Origin: Pseudomonadota bacterium
GTDB lineage: Bacteria > Myxococcota_A > UBA796 > GCA-2862545
Direction of reading: 5' to 3'
Assembly (NCBI GenBank): GCA_947505245.1
Contig: CANNIZ010000033.1
Location: 1 to 48,158, forward strand
Length of the DNA: 48,158 nt
Shown here: piece after piece, positions 8,616 through 17,451 of the stretch
How the letters are laid out: every line of letters begins with the position of its first letter
How positions within the stretch are numbered: position 1 is the first letter of the stretch
Program-made: the position numbers and the translations under genes
Notes under the pieces: generated by a model
Databases searched by the model: none
Told to the model about the DNA's origin: nothing
What the model saw: the letters and a program-made list of their open reading frames with translations, nothing else

Positions 8616-10505
8616 CTATGGCAGCTGCTCGAGCAGCTTGTCGACCCGCTCGCGCGCGTCCTGGCCGCGCGCCGTCGTGGTGCCGTCGAGCGAGTCGTAG
8701 TCCACGACGGACGCGCCGAGGGCGAGCCCGAACGCGCGATCGTGGAACTCCATCGCGACGAGCCTCGCGAACGCGGCGTCGTCGATCGGCAGCTGACCCT
8801 CCTCGGGCGCCGGCCGGTCCACGTCGGTACACGACAAGGTCGCCCCCGAGGCGCCGAACAAGCAGACCGATACGGACTGGGCGTCACCGTCGATTCGCAC
8901 GCTGAAGCCGCGACCGTCCGCGCTGAACCGCGGCGAGCGCCACAACATGTCGCCCACCGCGTCGGGGACGGCGCCCGGGGTGTCCACCGCCACCGAGGCC
9001 GGCACGCGCAGGTTGAGGCGTCGAAACACGCCGGGGTCGTGCAGCAGCGCGTCTTCCTGGTACGCGAGGGCCTGATCGAGGTCCCCGTGGCGCCACGCGA
9101 GGTCCCCCGCGAGCGCCGCGACCCGAGCGCGCAGCGCGACCTCCGACGTCGACAGCTGCGCGAACGCGCGGTCGGCGTGGGTGAGCACCGCTTCGCGATC
9201 GCCGGCGCGCCAGGCGAGCTCCGCGCGGTACGCCTCGTAGTAGCCCGAGGCCGCCGGCAGCTCCTCGTTGGGCTCCTGCGCCTCGAGCACCGCGGAGATC
9301 ACCCCGTCTCCGGCGATCGGGAACAGGTCGCCGAGCTGCCACGGCGGGATGTACACGCCGCCGTCCATGTACGGGCGCACGGTGCGAGCGAGGCGACGCT
9401 CGTCGACGAGCACGGCGGCCACACGCCGACGGTCGCTCCAGTCCTGGAAGTCGGGTGCCCACGACGCGAGCCAGTGCGTCCAGCGCATCCACACGCCATA
9501 CGTGGACGCCTCCTCGTCTTCACGCGCGCGCAGCGCCTTGCGAATCGACGTGCGCAACAGCAGCGCGGCCCCGCGCGACTGCTCCTCACCTTCGGAGTTC
9601 ATCGCGCGGCGGTCGGGGAACGCGATCGCGCGGTCGATGATCGGCATCGCGCGGTCCGGTCGCCCCGCAGCGAGCAGGAACCGCGCGAGGAACACGTCGG
9701 TCTCGGCGCGCGACTGGTCGCGCATGTCCGCTGGCTGTCGCGCGCGCCACGCCTGCATGTTCTCGACCGCGCTCAACGCCTCGGAGCCGCGGCCTTCGAG
9801 CACGTACAGCCAGGACAGGTACCCCCACGGGTTCGTCGCGTTGTTCGTCCCGCCCGTGGTCGCCTCCTTGTACAGGCGCTCGACGAGGCCGTGATCGAAG
9901 ACCGTCATCGCGCTGCTCGCGGCGTTGCACGCGTCCACGGTGAGGTCCGGGCTCGCGTCGGTCCGCTCGTGTTCGTAGGCGGCAAAACAGGCCGCGTTGC
10001 CCGCCTCGCGATGCCCCGCCTCCGACTCGAGCACGCACAGGACGTTGTTCCCGAGGGACTGCTGCTCGCGGTCCTCGCTCGCGAGCCCGGCCTCCGCGAC
10101 GGCGCGCGCCTCGTCGTCGCGCCCCAACTTCATCAGCGCCCAGCCGCGGTCCGCGCCGACGTCGGGGTCGAAGAACGCGTCATGGTGGTCCATGATCGAC
10201 AGCTCGGCCTCGAAGTCTTCCTGCAGGTGGGCCGTGTTGTAGCGGTACCAGACGAGCAGGTAGTGCCTCTCCCACGGCGTCTCCGAGCCCGGCGCCGGGT
10301 AGAGCCGATCGTAGAGGCGATCCGCCTCGTCAAAGTGGAACCGCGCCTTGCCGAGGTTGCCGTCTTCGTCGCTGTACGCGCGCCCTACCGCGTAGTGCGC
10401 GACGTAGCTCTCGGGGTCCGTGACGAGCAGCTCTTCCGCCAGCCGCCGCGCGGTGAGGAGGTTGTTTGCCTCACACTCCTGCCAGATCGCGTCTTCGGCC
10501 GTCAC
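8616..10505 (-). CDS. TPR-like helical repeat protein, cytoplasmic
   Basis: 629 aa. It starts at GTG 10505, which overlaps the stop of the upstream hydrolase (GTGA), so translation is probably coupled. No signal peptide. Almost the whole protein is alpha-helical with recurring Ala/Leu/Arg patterns and about 34-residue spacing, for example around LTARRLAEELLVTDPESY, AGDREAVLTHADRAFAQL and HGDLDQALAYQEDALLHDP, as in tetratricopeptide repeats. The last 120 residues are more beta-rich and may form a separate domain. TPR proteins scaffold complexes; nothing shows the partner. Its place between a hydrolase lipoprotein and a periplasmic peptidase suggests the same pathway. Confidence 0.8.
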   Translation of the reverse strand: MTAEDAIWQECEANNLLTARRLAEELLVTDPESYVAHYAVGRAYSDEDGNLGKARFHFDEADRLYDRLYPAPGSETPWERHYLLVWYRYNTAHLQEDFEAELSIMDHHDAFFDPDVGADRGWALMKLGRDDEARAVAEAGLASEDREQQSLGNNVLCVLESEAGHREAGNAACFAAYEHERTDASPDLTVDACNAASSAMTVFDHGLVERLYKEATTGGTNNATNPWGYLSWLYVLEGRGSEALSAVENMQAWRARQPADMRDQSRAETDVFLARFLLAAGRPDRAMPIIDRAIAFPDRRAMNSEGEEQSRGAALLLRTSIRKALRAREDEEASTYGVWMRWTHWLASWAPDFQDWSDRRRVAAVLVDERRLARTVRPYMDGGVYIPPWQLGDLFPIAGDGVISAVLEAQEPNEELPAASGYYEAYRAELAWRAGDREAVLTHADRAFAQLSTSEVALRARVAALAGDLAWRHGDLDQALAYQEDALLHDPGVFRRLNLRVPASVAVDTPGAVPDAVGDMLWRSPRFSADGRGFSVRIDGDAQSVSVCLFGASGATLSCTDVDRPAPEEGQLPIDDAAFARLVAMEFHDRAFGLALGASVVDYDSLDGTTTARGQDARERVDKLLEQLP

Positions 10506-11521
10506 TGCGCGGGGTGGGCGTCGAGGAACGCGCCGATCAAGGGGTAGACCTCGAGCGGCGCCGTGGTGCCGAGGACGGCGTCCACATGTCCGTAATCGCG
10601 CGAGAAACCTGTCGCCGTGCCGGCCAACACGTAGTCACAGGCCGGAAACAGCACACAGGTCGCCTCGACGTTCGCCGGCGGGACGACCTTGTCGTGCGAC
10701 GCACCGATCGCGAGCAGCGGCACGTCAGCACCGTGCTCCACCCACGCCGAGCCATCGACGCGGGTGATCGTGCCGGCCTTCATCCACGATGCCGCCTGGC
10801 GCGCCATGGGGCGCGACAGGTCGGTGAGCGCCACGCGTGCGAGCCCGTTCGCCACTGGAACATCGAGGTTCTCGCGATCCGCGATCAGGCCGAAAAGAGG
10901 TGTCTTGAGGCCGAACATGGCGGACGACCACCGCGCGAGCACGGCCCCGGGGAACCGCCCGCGGCCCGCGAGCGCCCAACCGACGTGGCCCAACGCGCGG
11001 TGCTCCCACAACGTGTCCGGAAACGTAGCCGGCGAGCCAATCGTCACGCCGGCGGCGATGCGATCGGGCCACTGTGCGAGGGTGGTGTACAACAACATGC
11101 CGCCCATCGAGTGGCCCACCCAGGACACCTGCGCGTCGCCGGTCACGCCGCGCACGGTGTCGAGGATCGCGGGGACGTCATGCACGGCGAGGTCGTCGAA
11201 CGTGATGCTGCGACGCGCTCGGCGCGACGGCGCCACCGTGTCTTGATCCCCGCGCAGGGCGGGGATCCACACGTCGTAGCCCCGCTCCTGGAGCCAGGCC
11301 GCGAGCGAGACCTCGGGGCGAAAGTCCCAGTTGTAGTGGTTGGCGCCCATCCCGTGCACCAGCAACACCGGAGGGCCGTCCGCTGCGTAGTGGCGGATCT
11401 GGCCCGTCCAGCCATCATCCGTCGTATAGGTGACCGACGACGATGGCACCATCGACGGATCGAGGTGCCGCGCACATCCGACGGTGAAAGCCAACATGCC
11501 GATGACGAGGGGACGCCGCAT
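10502..11521 (-). CDS. Alpha/beta-hydrolase lipoprotein
   Basis: 339 aa from the ATG at 11521 (an ATG at 11557 would add 12 residues and is less likely). Lipobox near FTVGC makes it a lipoprotein. The alpha/beta-hydrolase fold is clear: oxyanion-hole HGMGAN, nucleophile elbow GHSMGG (Ser138), acid Asp277 in GASHDKVVPP and His312 in DYGHVDAV. All three catalytic residues are present, so it should be an active esterase, lipase or related enzyme; the substrate is unknown. It is the first gene of the five-gene minus-strand block down to 2033 and is divergent from the methyltransferase with 37 bp between starts, so the promoter must be very compact or the messages nearly leaderless. Confidence 0.88.
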   Translation of the reverse strand: MRRPLVIGMLAFTVGCARHLDPSMVPSSSVTYTTDDGWTGQIRHYAADGPPVLLVHGMGANHYNWDFRPEVSLAAWLQERGYDVWIPALRGDQDTVAPSRRARRSITFDDLAVHDVPAILDTVRGVTGDAQVSWVGHSMGGMLLYTTLAQWPDRIAAGVTIGSPATFPDTLWEHRALGHVGWALAGRGRFPGAVLARWSSAMFGLKTPLFGLIADRENLDVPVANGLARVALTDLSRPMARQAASWMKAGTITRVDGSAWVEHGADVPLLAIGASHDKVVPPANVEATCVLFPACDYVLAGTATGFSRDYGHVDAVLGTTAPLEVYPLIGAFLDAHPAQ

Positions 11522-11558
11522 CACGTGCAGGTTATCCGCCCCTCTGGTGTGACGCACG

Positions 11559-12170
11559 ATGCGAGCGTGGATCTACAATCATGCGTTCGCGCCGCTCACG
11601 GTACGTTGGTACCGGAGCGTGCTCGAACAGGTACAGCCCGGGTCCGGCCTGCTCGACATCGGAGTCGGCACGGGCCGGTCGCTCGTGGCAAACGGCGACC
11701 TCGTTCGCAGCAAGAACCTGCGCGTCCATGGCGTGGACATCGACCCTGACTACGTCAAACAGGCGCGCAAGGCCGTCACCGAATCGGGCCTGTCCGAGGC
11801 CGTCACGATCGACCTGCAGTCGATCTACGACCACCAGGGCGGTCCCTACGACGCCGCCTACTTCGGCGCCAGCTTCATGTTGATGCCCGATCCATCCCGC
11901 GCGCTGAGGCACGTGAGCACCCTACTCAAGCCAGGCGGCCGCGTGTATTTCACGCAGACCTTCCAGGAGACGCGCAGTCCCCTGATGGAGAAGCTCAAAC
12001 CGTTCCTCGTGCACCTGACGACGATCGACTTCGGGCATGTCACGTACGAGGCCGACTTTCTCAACGTCGTCGATGACGGGGGGCTGAGCGTGATCGAGAA
12101 CGCCATCCTCCGCAAACGCGGCGCTCAGACGTTCCGGCTCGTGGTCGCGGAGCCTCGGGCCGCCGCCTAA
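11559..12170 (+). CDS. Class I SAM-dependent methyltransferase
   Basis: 203 aa. Motif I is LDIGVGTGRS (residues about 32-41); the acidic end of strand 2 is VHGVDIDPDYV; motif post-II is DAAYFGASFML; motif III is LKPGGRVYF. The order and length fit a Rossmann-fold methyltransferase of the Methyltransf_11/25 type. The N-terminus (YNHAFAPLTVRWYRSVL) resembles phosphatidylethanolamine N-methyltransferase-like or quinone methyltransferase relatives, but the substrate cannot be assigned. No signal or membrane segment. Its stop overlaps the stop of the convergent lipoprotein by 4 bases. Confidence 0.85.
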   Translation: MRAWIYNHAFAPLTVRWYRSVLEQVQPGSGLLDIGVGTGRSLVANGDLVRSKNLRVHGVDIDPDYVKQARKAVTESGLSEAVTIDLQSIYDHQGGPYDAAYFGASFMLMPDPSRALRHVSTLLKPGGRVYFTQTFQETRSPLMEKLKPFLVHLTTIDFGHVTYEADFLNVVDDGGLSVIENAILRKRGAQTFRLVVAEPRAAA

Positions 12171-13390
12171 TGGGGTGGGCGCGGTGCGGGCGACCGGTTT
12201 CGTGCGCCGCGGCCTTCGGCGTCCGGGTACGGCAACATCGTCATCTTCACGACAGCAGTGCCGTCGCCGGGGTACGTCGCGATCGTCTGCATCGGGCGCT
12301 CGGCCACCCACCAGGGCGCGTCGGGGAGCACGTCGACGACGGCTTCTTCGCCCCTCCAATATGCCACCACCTCCCCCGTCGCGTGGCCTTCCTGGCCGTT
12401 CACGTCGATGACGAACCGGCTGTGGGCCTCGCCGTCCCAGCGTCGCGACAGGTCCGGAATCGCCGGCGAAAACGCGACGTGCAACACCGGCGTAGCGCGG
12501 CCCCACTGCACGACCGTGGCCCCCGTCGTCTCGAACGCGCCATCCCGGTGGACACCTTCGATCACGAGGTCGCGCAGGTCCTGGTGCTGCGCGAGCACCA
12601 CGTGTTCGCCGTCCTCGCGCACGGTCCAGTCGGACTGCACCACGCCGTCGGGCACGCGATGGGCCACCGCGAAGCCCCCGTCCGTCGGTGCGATCGACAG
12701 GTCGGCGGCCGCGAGCCCCGCCTGAGTCTGCACCAGCGCCATGCGAAACGGCACCAGGCCGACGATGTGTTTGAGCGGGTCGGGTTTGGACGCGAGGTGC
12801 ATCGATCCACTCGTCGCCATCGCCCGACTCGACACGTCGAGCACCGCGAGCAGGCTGCCGCGGGAGTGGCCCATCGTGCCACCGTTCCGCTTAGGCTCGA
12901 GCGCCTTGGGTGCGGGCCCGCGGTAGGTGACCTCGACCTGCTCGCCGTCGACGTTCTCGTAGGCGATGTGAAGGTCGATTCCGTCCGCGGTCGCCTCACC
13001 GGCCACCACCATCGGCCGCTGCACGCGATGAACCGGAAGCTCGGGAAGGAACGTGTCGAGGCCGTCGATCTCGGAGACCACGGTCTGCTCGAGCGTGCCG
13101 AGCCGCGCGTCCTTCGCGAGCCAGATCGGACCGTCGGGACCGGTGACGCGCGCGTACTCGTGCATGTCCCAGGCGTCGGACCGATCGACCATGACCAGGT
13201 CGAGATCGTACGCCACACCCCAAGGCAGCACGGGAAGCACGGGAAACACGGTGCGAGCGTCGTCGAGGTAGTGCACGGACGCGGGCAGCTCGGGGTACGC
13301 GTCGACGCGCTCGAACGCGCCAGTGACAGGCCCCGACGGCATCAGCTGCTTCAAGCCGCAGCCCGCCAGCAGCACGAGCAGGGGCGACAC
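12167..13390 (-). CDS. Lipoprotein of unknown function, co-transcribed with a desaturase
   Basis: 407 aa from GTG 13390, two bases after the desaturase stop, with GAAGG about 6 nt upstream; the open frame to 13495 overlaps the desaturase. Lipobox LLAGC close to the N-terminus. The remainder has no transmembrane helices, is beta-rich, and contains no motif I recognise. In its middle (around ATADGIDLHIAYENVDG and MGHSRGSLLAVLD) the GHSRGS string resembles a hydrolase elbow, but the surrounding oxyanion and acid/base motifs are missing. The tight link to a lipid-modifying enzyme suggests an envelope role, by context only. Confidence 0.7.
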   Translation of the reverse strand: MSPLLVLLAGCGLKQLMPSGPVTGAFERVDAYPELPASVHYLDDARTVFPVLPVLPWGVAYDLDLVMVDRSDAWDMHEYARVTGPDGPIWLAKDARLGTLEQTVVSEIDGLDTFLPELPVHRVQRPMVVAGEATADGIDLHIAYENVDGEQVEVTYRGPAPKALEPKRNGGTMGHSRGSLLAVLDVSSRAMATSGSMHLASKPDPLKHIVGLVPFRMALVQTQAGLAAADLSIAPTDGGFAVAHRVPDGVVQSDWTVREDGEHVVLAQHQDLRDLVIEGVHRDGAFETTGATVVQWGRATPVLHVAFSPAIPDLSRRWDGEAHSRFVIDVNGQEGHATGEVVAYWRGEEAVVDVLPDAPWWVAERPMQTIATYPGDGTAVVKMTMLPYPDAEGRGARNRSPAPRPPH

Positions 13391-13392
13391 CC

Positions 13393-14439
13393 TTAGCCTT
13401 CGACCGCGACGCTCGGCGGAGCGCGCCGGAGGTCCACCGGCTCGTCCTGCCAGGACGTGAGGAGGTGCTTCACCACGTCCCGCGTGGCCGTCCACACGTC
13501 CTGTTCGACAGGCTCGAGACCGTTCTTACGGCACCAGGCGCGGATGGTGGCTGCGGCCTTTGGCTGGTTCAAATGCGAGATCTTCGGGAACAGGTGATGC
13601 GCCATCTGCGCATCCAGGCCGATCCAGAACCAACGTCCGATCGGGCCGAGCGTGACGGTCCGCGCGGTCAGCACCTGCAGCGACCAGCGATCGTCCCACT
13701 GGGCGGCGAGCGGGAGGCCTGTGTGGCCCAGCATGAAGATGTAGCTCAGCATCACGCCGACGCCCGCGAACAGCACCATGTAGATGGCGAGCGTCCACCC
13801 GATTCCCACGAAGTACGCGGGAAGTGCGATCCACAACACGTAGTGCATGACCACGCCGAGCAGGTCGACGGCCCAGGCGGCGTCAGCCTTCCCCTGCACC
13901 AGGTGCTGCGACAGCACGGTGATGCTGCGCACGCGCATCAGCAGCGAAAGGAAGGCCGAGAGCGGCCACAACATCACGGCCTGCAGGTTCCGTTGGAACC
14001 ACTGCAGCGGAGCTGGCATCGCGTCGTAGTGGACCTTCGCGACGACGACGGGCCCGAGCAGCAGGTCGCGATCCTTGCCGAGGACGTTCGGGCTGCCATG
14101 GTGGAGCACGTTGTGTTTGTACTTCCAGAACGTGGAGCTCACACCCGACACGACGCCGAAGGCCACCGAGACGAGCAGATCGTTCTGCCACTCCTTCTCA
14201 CAGGCGGCCCCGTGGGCGCCCTCGTGGCCGATCATGATGGCCGTCCCGAGGAACAAGGACGCGGGGATCAGCGCGAGTAGCGCCCACCACGACGAAGACG
14301 CGAACACCACGAGCGTGATCGCCAACGCGAGTCCGGTCGCAAACGCGAACTTCAACCAGGTCCGGTACGTCGGCGCGTCGAAGCAGCCCGCGGCGGTGAG
14401 TTCCTGCTGCAGCGCCTTGTACGACTCGGACGAAACCAT
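13393..14439 (-). CDS. Membrane fatty acid desaturase
   Basis: 348 aa. The three histidine boxes of the membrane di-iron desaturase family are present: HEGAH (HxxxH) near residue 73, HNVLHH (HxxxHH) near 108, and QMAHH near 280, where Gln replaces the first His, as in many front-end and acyl-lipid desaturases. Two hydrophobic pairs near residues 30-70 and 185-235 give the usual four membrane spans. No cytochrome b5 domain, so electrons must come from a separate ferredoxin or cytochrome. It inserts a double bond into a membrane-lipid acyl chain; position unknown. ATG 14439 has GGTGG 3-8 nt upstream. First gene of a two-gene unit with the 12167-13390 lipoprotein. Confidence 0.92.
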   Translation of the reverse strand: MVSSESYKALQQELTAAGCFDAPTYRTWLKFAFATGLALAITLVVFASSSWWALLALIPASLFLGTAIMIGHEGAHGAACEKEWQNDLLVSVAFGVVSGVSSTFWKYKHNVLHHGSPNVLGKDRDLLLGPVVVAKVHYDAMPAPLQWFQRNLQAVMLWPLSAFLSLLMRVRSITVLSQHLVQGKADAAWAVDLLGVVMHYVLWIALPAYFVGIGWTLAIYMVLFAGVGVMLSYIFMLGHTGLPLAAQWDDRWSLQVLTARTVTLGPIGRWFWIGLDAQMAHHLFPKISHLNQPKAAATIRAWCRKNGLEPVEQDVWTATRDVVKHLLTSWQDEPVDLRRAPPSVAVEG

Positions 14440-14579
14440 CCAACCACCAATGCAAAGAGGAGACCTGTAGTCGTCACTATTATCCTATCGACGCCACAGA
14501 CGCCCGACGTGGGGCCGAACACGCGCGCGCATTGGCCAGGGGACTCGTCCGCCGGTTATCCGCGCGCTTGGAGGCCTCC
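14440..14579. promoter_or_regulatory. Divergent promoter region, desaturase / E2
   Basis: 140 bp between divergent starts. The only AT-rich patch, about 14485-14505, reads GATAGGATAATAG on the minus strand and could be a -10 region for the desaturase; no clear -35 was seen. For the plus strand only the Shine-Dalgarno GGAGG at 14570-14574 is evident. Confidence 0.3.
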
Positions 14580-15803
14580 ATGGCGTTCGTGTTCCCGCTG
14601 CCCGAGATCGGTGAAGGAATCGTCGAGGGCGAGGTCGTCGCGTGGAAGGTGGGTGTAGGCGACGCCGTCCGCGTCGATCAGCCCCTGTGCGACATCATGA
14701 CCGACAAGGCGACGGTGGAGATCAGCTCCCCGCGCGCCGGCACGGTGACGACGCTGTTCGGCAAGCCCGGTGACATCATCAAGGTGCACGCCCCGCTCGT
14801 CGAATTGGACGAAGGCGGAGCCGCGAAAGCTGCTCCTGCAGCCGCGCCCGCGCATGCCCACGCCGCCGCAGCGCCCACACCCGTCGCCGCAGCGCCCATT
14901 GCAACGGCCAGCGGCGACACGCGCGCTGCCCCGGCCGTTCGGCGCCATGCCCGTGAAGAAGGGCTGGACGTGCATGCGATCGCGGGCACAGGCGCCAAGG
15001 GGCGCGTCACCCACGCGGACGTCGACGCCGCCGTAAAGGGCGCCCCTGCGATGCCGCTCGCCAAGGTTCCCGTCGCGTTGCCCCAGGTCCGGGCGAGCGC
15101 GGGCGACACGCGCGTGAAAATCATCGGTCTGCGGCGGAAGATCGCCGAGCAGATGCGCAAGTCGCGCCAGACGGCCGCGCACTTCACGTACGTCGAGGAG
15201 GTGGACTGCACGCGCCTCGTCGAGTTCCGCGAACGCTTGAAGGGCCGCGCCCAGAAGGCGGGCGTCAAGCTGTCGTTCCTGCCGTTCTTCGCCAAGGCTT
15301 GCAGCATCGCGTTCCGCGAGTACCCGAACGTGAACGCGGTGATGGACGAGGACAAGGGCGAGCTCGTCGTGCGCGGTGATCACAACATCGGCTTCGCGGT
15401 GGACACCGCGAGCGGGCTGTTCGTGCCGGTCGTCAAGAACGTCGAACAGAAGACGATCCTCCAGATCGCGGCGGAATTGGCCGACCTCGCGGATCGCACA
15501 CGCGCCGGAAAGGCCCGCGCGGACGAGCTGACCGGCGGGACGTTCACGATCACGGGCGTCGGCAACATCGGCGGCGTGCTCGCCACGCCGATCTTGAACA
15601 TCCCCGAGGTTGGCATCCTCGGCACCAACGCGATCCGCGACCAGGCGGTCGTGCGCGACGGGCAGATCGTCATCCGCAAGATGATGATGCTCTCGAACAG
15701 CTTCGACCATCGAATCATCGACGGGGCCGTCGGCGCGCGGTTCACCGCCGTGGTCAAAGAGCTGATCGAGGCCCCCGAGTCGCTCGTGTTGGAGCTCGCG
15801 TGA
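14580..15803 (+). CDS. 2-oxoacid dehydrogenase complex E2, dihydrolipoamide acyltransferase
   Basis: 407 aa from ATG 14580, with GGAGG 5 nt upstream; the ATG or GTG codons further up would add a non-homologous leader. Lipoyl domain residues 1-80 with lipoylated Lys43 in IMTDKATVEI; an Ala/Pro-rich hinge; a peripheral-subunit-binding domain near residues 115-150 (AVRRHAREEGLDV, GRVTHADV); a catalytic acyltransferase domain with His377 and Asp381 in HRIIDG. It moves the acyl group from lipoamide to CoA. A single lipoyl domain and a C-terminus ending near PESLVLELA fit branched-chain oxoacid or pyruvate complexes alike. The stop overlaps the next start (GTGA). The active E1 and E3 genes are not in the window. 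Confidence 0.95.
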   Translation: MAFVFPLPEIGEGIVEGEVVAWKVGVGDAVRVDQPLCDIMTDKATVEISSPRAGTVTTLFGKPGDIIKVHAPLVELDEGGAAKAAPAAAPAHAHAAAAPTPVAAAPIATASGDTRAAPAVRRHAREEGLDVHAIAGTGAKGRVTHADVDAAVKGAPAMPLAKVPVALPQVRASAGDTRVKIIGLRRKIAEQMRKSRQTAAHFTYVEEVDCTRLVEFRERLKGRAQKAGVKLSFLPFFAKACSIAFREYPNVNAVMDEDKGELVVRGDHNIGFAVDTASGLFVPVVKNVEQKTILQIAAELADLADRTRAGKARADELTGGTFTITGVGNIGGVLATPILNIPEVGILGTNAIRDQAVVRDGQIVIRKMMMLSNSFDHRIIDGAVGARFTAVVKELIEAPESLVLELA

Positions 15804-16360
15804 GCCTGGCGGCGGCGCTCGAACGGGTGCGCGCGGCCGACCGCGCGCTGCAGCAGAACGCTGAGCTTCCCCTCCCGCTCGGCAACCTGGACGCGCTCGT
15901 CGCCGGCGCGGTGAGCGGGCTTGACCCGAACGACTGGTGGCTGCCCGGGCTGCGTGAGCAAGCAGGCGGCGCTCTCCGCGACCGCAACGTCGTTCCGCCC
16001 TCCGCCCACCCCGCGCTGCGCGCCCTGGTCGCGGTCGGGCTCGCTGCGGCGAACCCCGAACAGGCTGCGTTGGTACATCTTGGCGTTGGCTCGCTGTCCG
16101 ACGGCGCGTTCCACGAGGCGCTCAACCTCGCCGCTCTCCTGCGGGTGAACGTGGTGTTCCTCGTCGCCGTACACCCGCTCGACGGCGACGCGCCGCTCGG
16201 GCGCCAGACCGCGGCCTCCGCGGCCGATCTCGCGCGGGCCTACGGCATCGGCGTGCAGGTCGTGGACGCGACGGACGCGGCAGCCGTGCAGGGCGCCGTC
16301 CGGGCCGCGCGGGACGATCGCGGCCCCAACGTGATCGAAGCGCGCCTGCCCCCCCGGTAG
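15800..16360 (+). CDS. Shortened E1-alpha-like protein, probably catalytically inactive
   Basis: 186 aa, starting at GTG 15800 inside the E2 stop (GTGA). It follows the E1-alpha pattern of pyruvate/branched-chain dehydrogenases in order: DPNDWWLPGLREQ, VVPPSAHPALRALVAVGLA, DGAFHEALNLAALLRVNVVF, QTAASAADLARAYGI, and a C-terminal NVIEARLPPR. E1-alpha chains are normally 320-400 aa, so about half is missing. The thiamine-diphosphate motif (GDG, then about 26 residues to NN) is broken: GDG is GVG and the NN position reads AVH. I infer a non-catalytic paralogue, perhaps a structural or regulatory partner of the E2 it is coupled to. The intact overlap and open frame argue against simple decay. Confidence 0.75.
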   Translation: MSLAAALERVRAADRALQQNAELPLPLGNLDALVAGAVSGLDPNDWWLPGLREQAGGALRDRNVVPPSAHPALRALVAVGLAAANPEQAALVHLGVGSLSDGAFHEALNLAALLRVNVVFLVAVHPLDGDAPLGRQTAASAADLARAYGIGVQVVDATDAAAVQGAVRAARDDRGPNVIEARLPPR

Positions 16361-16574
16361 CGGTGCCACAGCTTCCGTCAATCGACCCCGAGTCCACGCC
16401 CGAGGCAGTCAAAGGGTGGCGGATCCGCAATCCGACCTCGCCAAACGGCCCATCGCTGCGAAACGCGGCATTCGTTCGTCGGCGCGCTCCGGGACGGAGG
16501 CAGAATCGTGGATTGGGCCGGTCTTGACGGACGGACACGTGGATTCGCCATGCCTTGACGCGTTACAGAGCCGC

Positions 16575-17447
16575 GTGACCAGCCCCGACAACGCGCAGAC
16601 CGACCGACCCCTGATGCTGACGATCGGCCTGTCGACCGTGCTCGGCGTCGGAAAGCTCGTCGGTGGCCTGCTCACCGGCAGCCAGGCCGTGCTAGCGTCG
16701 GCGGCCGACTCGATCGGAGACGTCGCGGTATCGGCCGCCAACCTTTGGCTGATGCGGCACGCGCGAAGGCCCGCCGACGAGGACCACCCCTACGGGCACG
16801 GCAAGATCGAAGGCCTCGCGTCGCTCGCGCAGGGCGTGTTCCTGACCGCCGTGATCGTCGGCGTCGGCTACCGCGCCGTCCTGTCGCTCCTCGAGGCGAC
16901 GCCCCACACCGTGCTCGCCTGGCCGGCGCTCGCGGTCATGATCGTGTCCCTGATCGGGTCGACAGGCATCGCCGCCTTGCTCGACCGCGCAGCGACGCGC
17001 ACAGGCTCGCTCATCCTGCGCGCCGACGCCGCCCATTACCGCATGGACCGCTGGACCGCGAGCGCCACGATCGTCGGCCTGATCGGAACGCTCGCATTCA
17101 ACGAGCCCCGCGCGGACTCCCTCGCGGCCCTCGTCGTCTGCCTGATCATGGCGCGGGACGTGGCGTTGCTGCTACGCGACGCCGTCGACGAGTTGATGGA
17201 CAAGGCGCTGTCGCCCGAAGAGATGACGCGCATCAAGACCGTGCTCGACCAGAAGCGCACGCTGCTCGTCGGCTGGCACGACCTGCGCGCGCGCCGCTCT
17301 GGCCCGCGCCGGTTCGTCGAGGTCCACCTCGAGCTCGAGGGGTCGAGCACGCTCCACGCCGCCCATGACGTCGCCGAGGTGATCGAGAACGAGCTCCGCG
17401 ACACGATCGCCGGCTGCGAGGTCATCGTCCACCTCGACCCGGCCTAG
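16575..17447 (+). CDS. Cation diffusion facilitator (CDF) metal efflux transporter
   Basis: 290 aa if started at GTG 16575. A GTG at 16416 would add 53 residues with no membrane segment and no family counterpart, but it cannot be excluded. Features of the FieF/CDF family: first helix with SQAVLASAADSIGD, whose Asp residues form the transport site; the loop DEDHPYGHGKIEG; a second site in HYRMDRWTASA; six membrane segments; a C-terminal cytoplasmic ferredoxin-like domain (RFVEVHLELEG, EVIVHLDPA). It should export divalent metals such as Zn, Fe or Cd by proton antiport; the specificity is not readable. The 214 bp upstream hold no other gene. Convergent with the kinase, 4 bp between stops. Confidence 0.92.
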   Translation: MTSPDNAQTDRPLMLTIGLSTVLGVGKLVGGLLTGSQAVLASAADSIGDVAVSAANLWLMRHARRPADEDHPYGHGKIEGLASLAQGVFLTAVIVGVGYRAVLSLLEATPHTVLAWPALAVMIVSLIGSTGIAALLDRAATRTGSLILRADAAHYRMDRWTASATIVGLIGTLAFNEPRADSLAALVVCLIMARDVALLLRDAVDELMDKALSPEEMTRIKTVLDQKRTLLVGWHDLRARRSGPRRFVEVHLELEGSSTLHAAHDVAEVIENELRDTIAGCEVIVHLDPA

Positions 17448-17451
17448 CTGA

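Noticed and set aside
8742..10547. 601-aa plus-strand frame opposite the TPR protein gene
   Set aside because: Arg/His-rich translation with no signal or domain; the minus strand has the TPR pattern and an overlap with the next gene.
12167..13390. GHSRGS in the desaturase-linked lipoprotein as a hydrolase nucleophile elbow
   Set aside because: No oxyanion-hole motif before it and no plausible Asp/His after it at hydrolase spacing.
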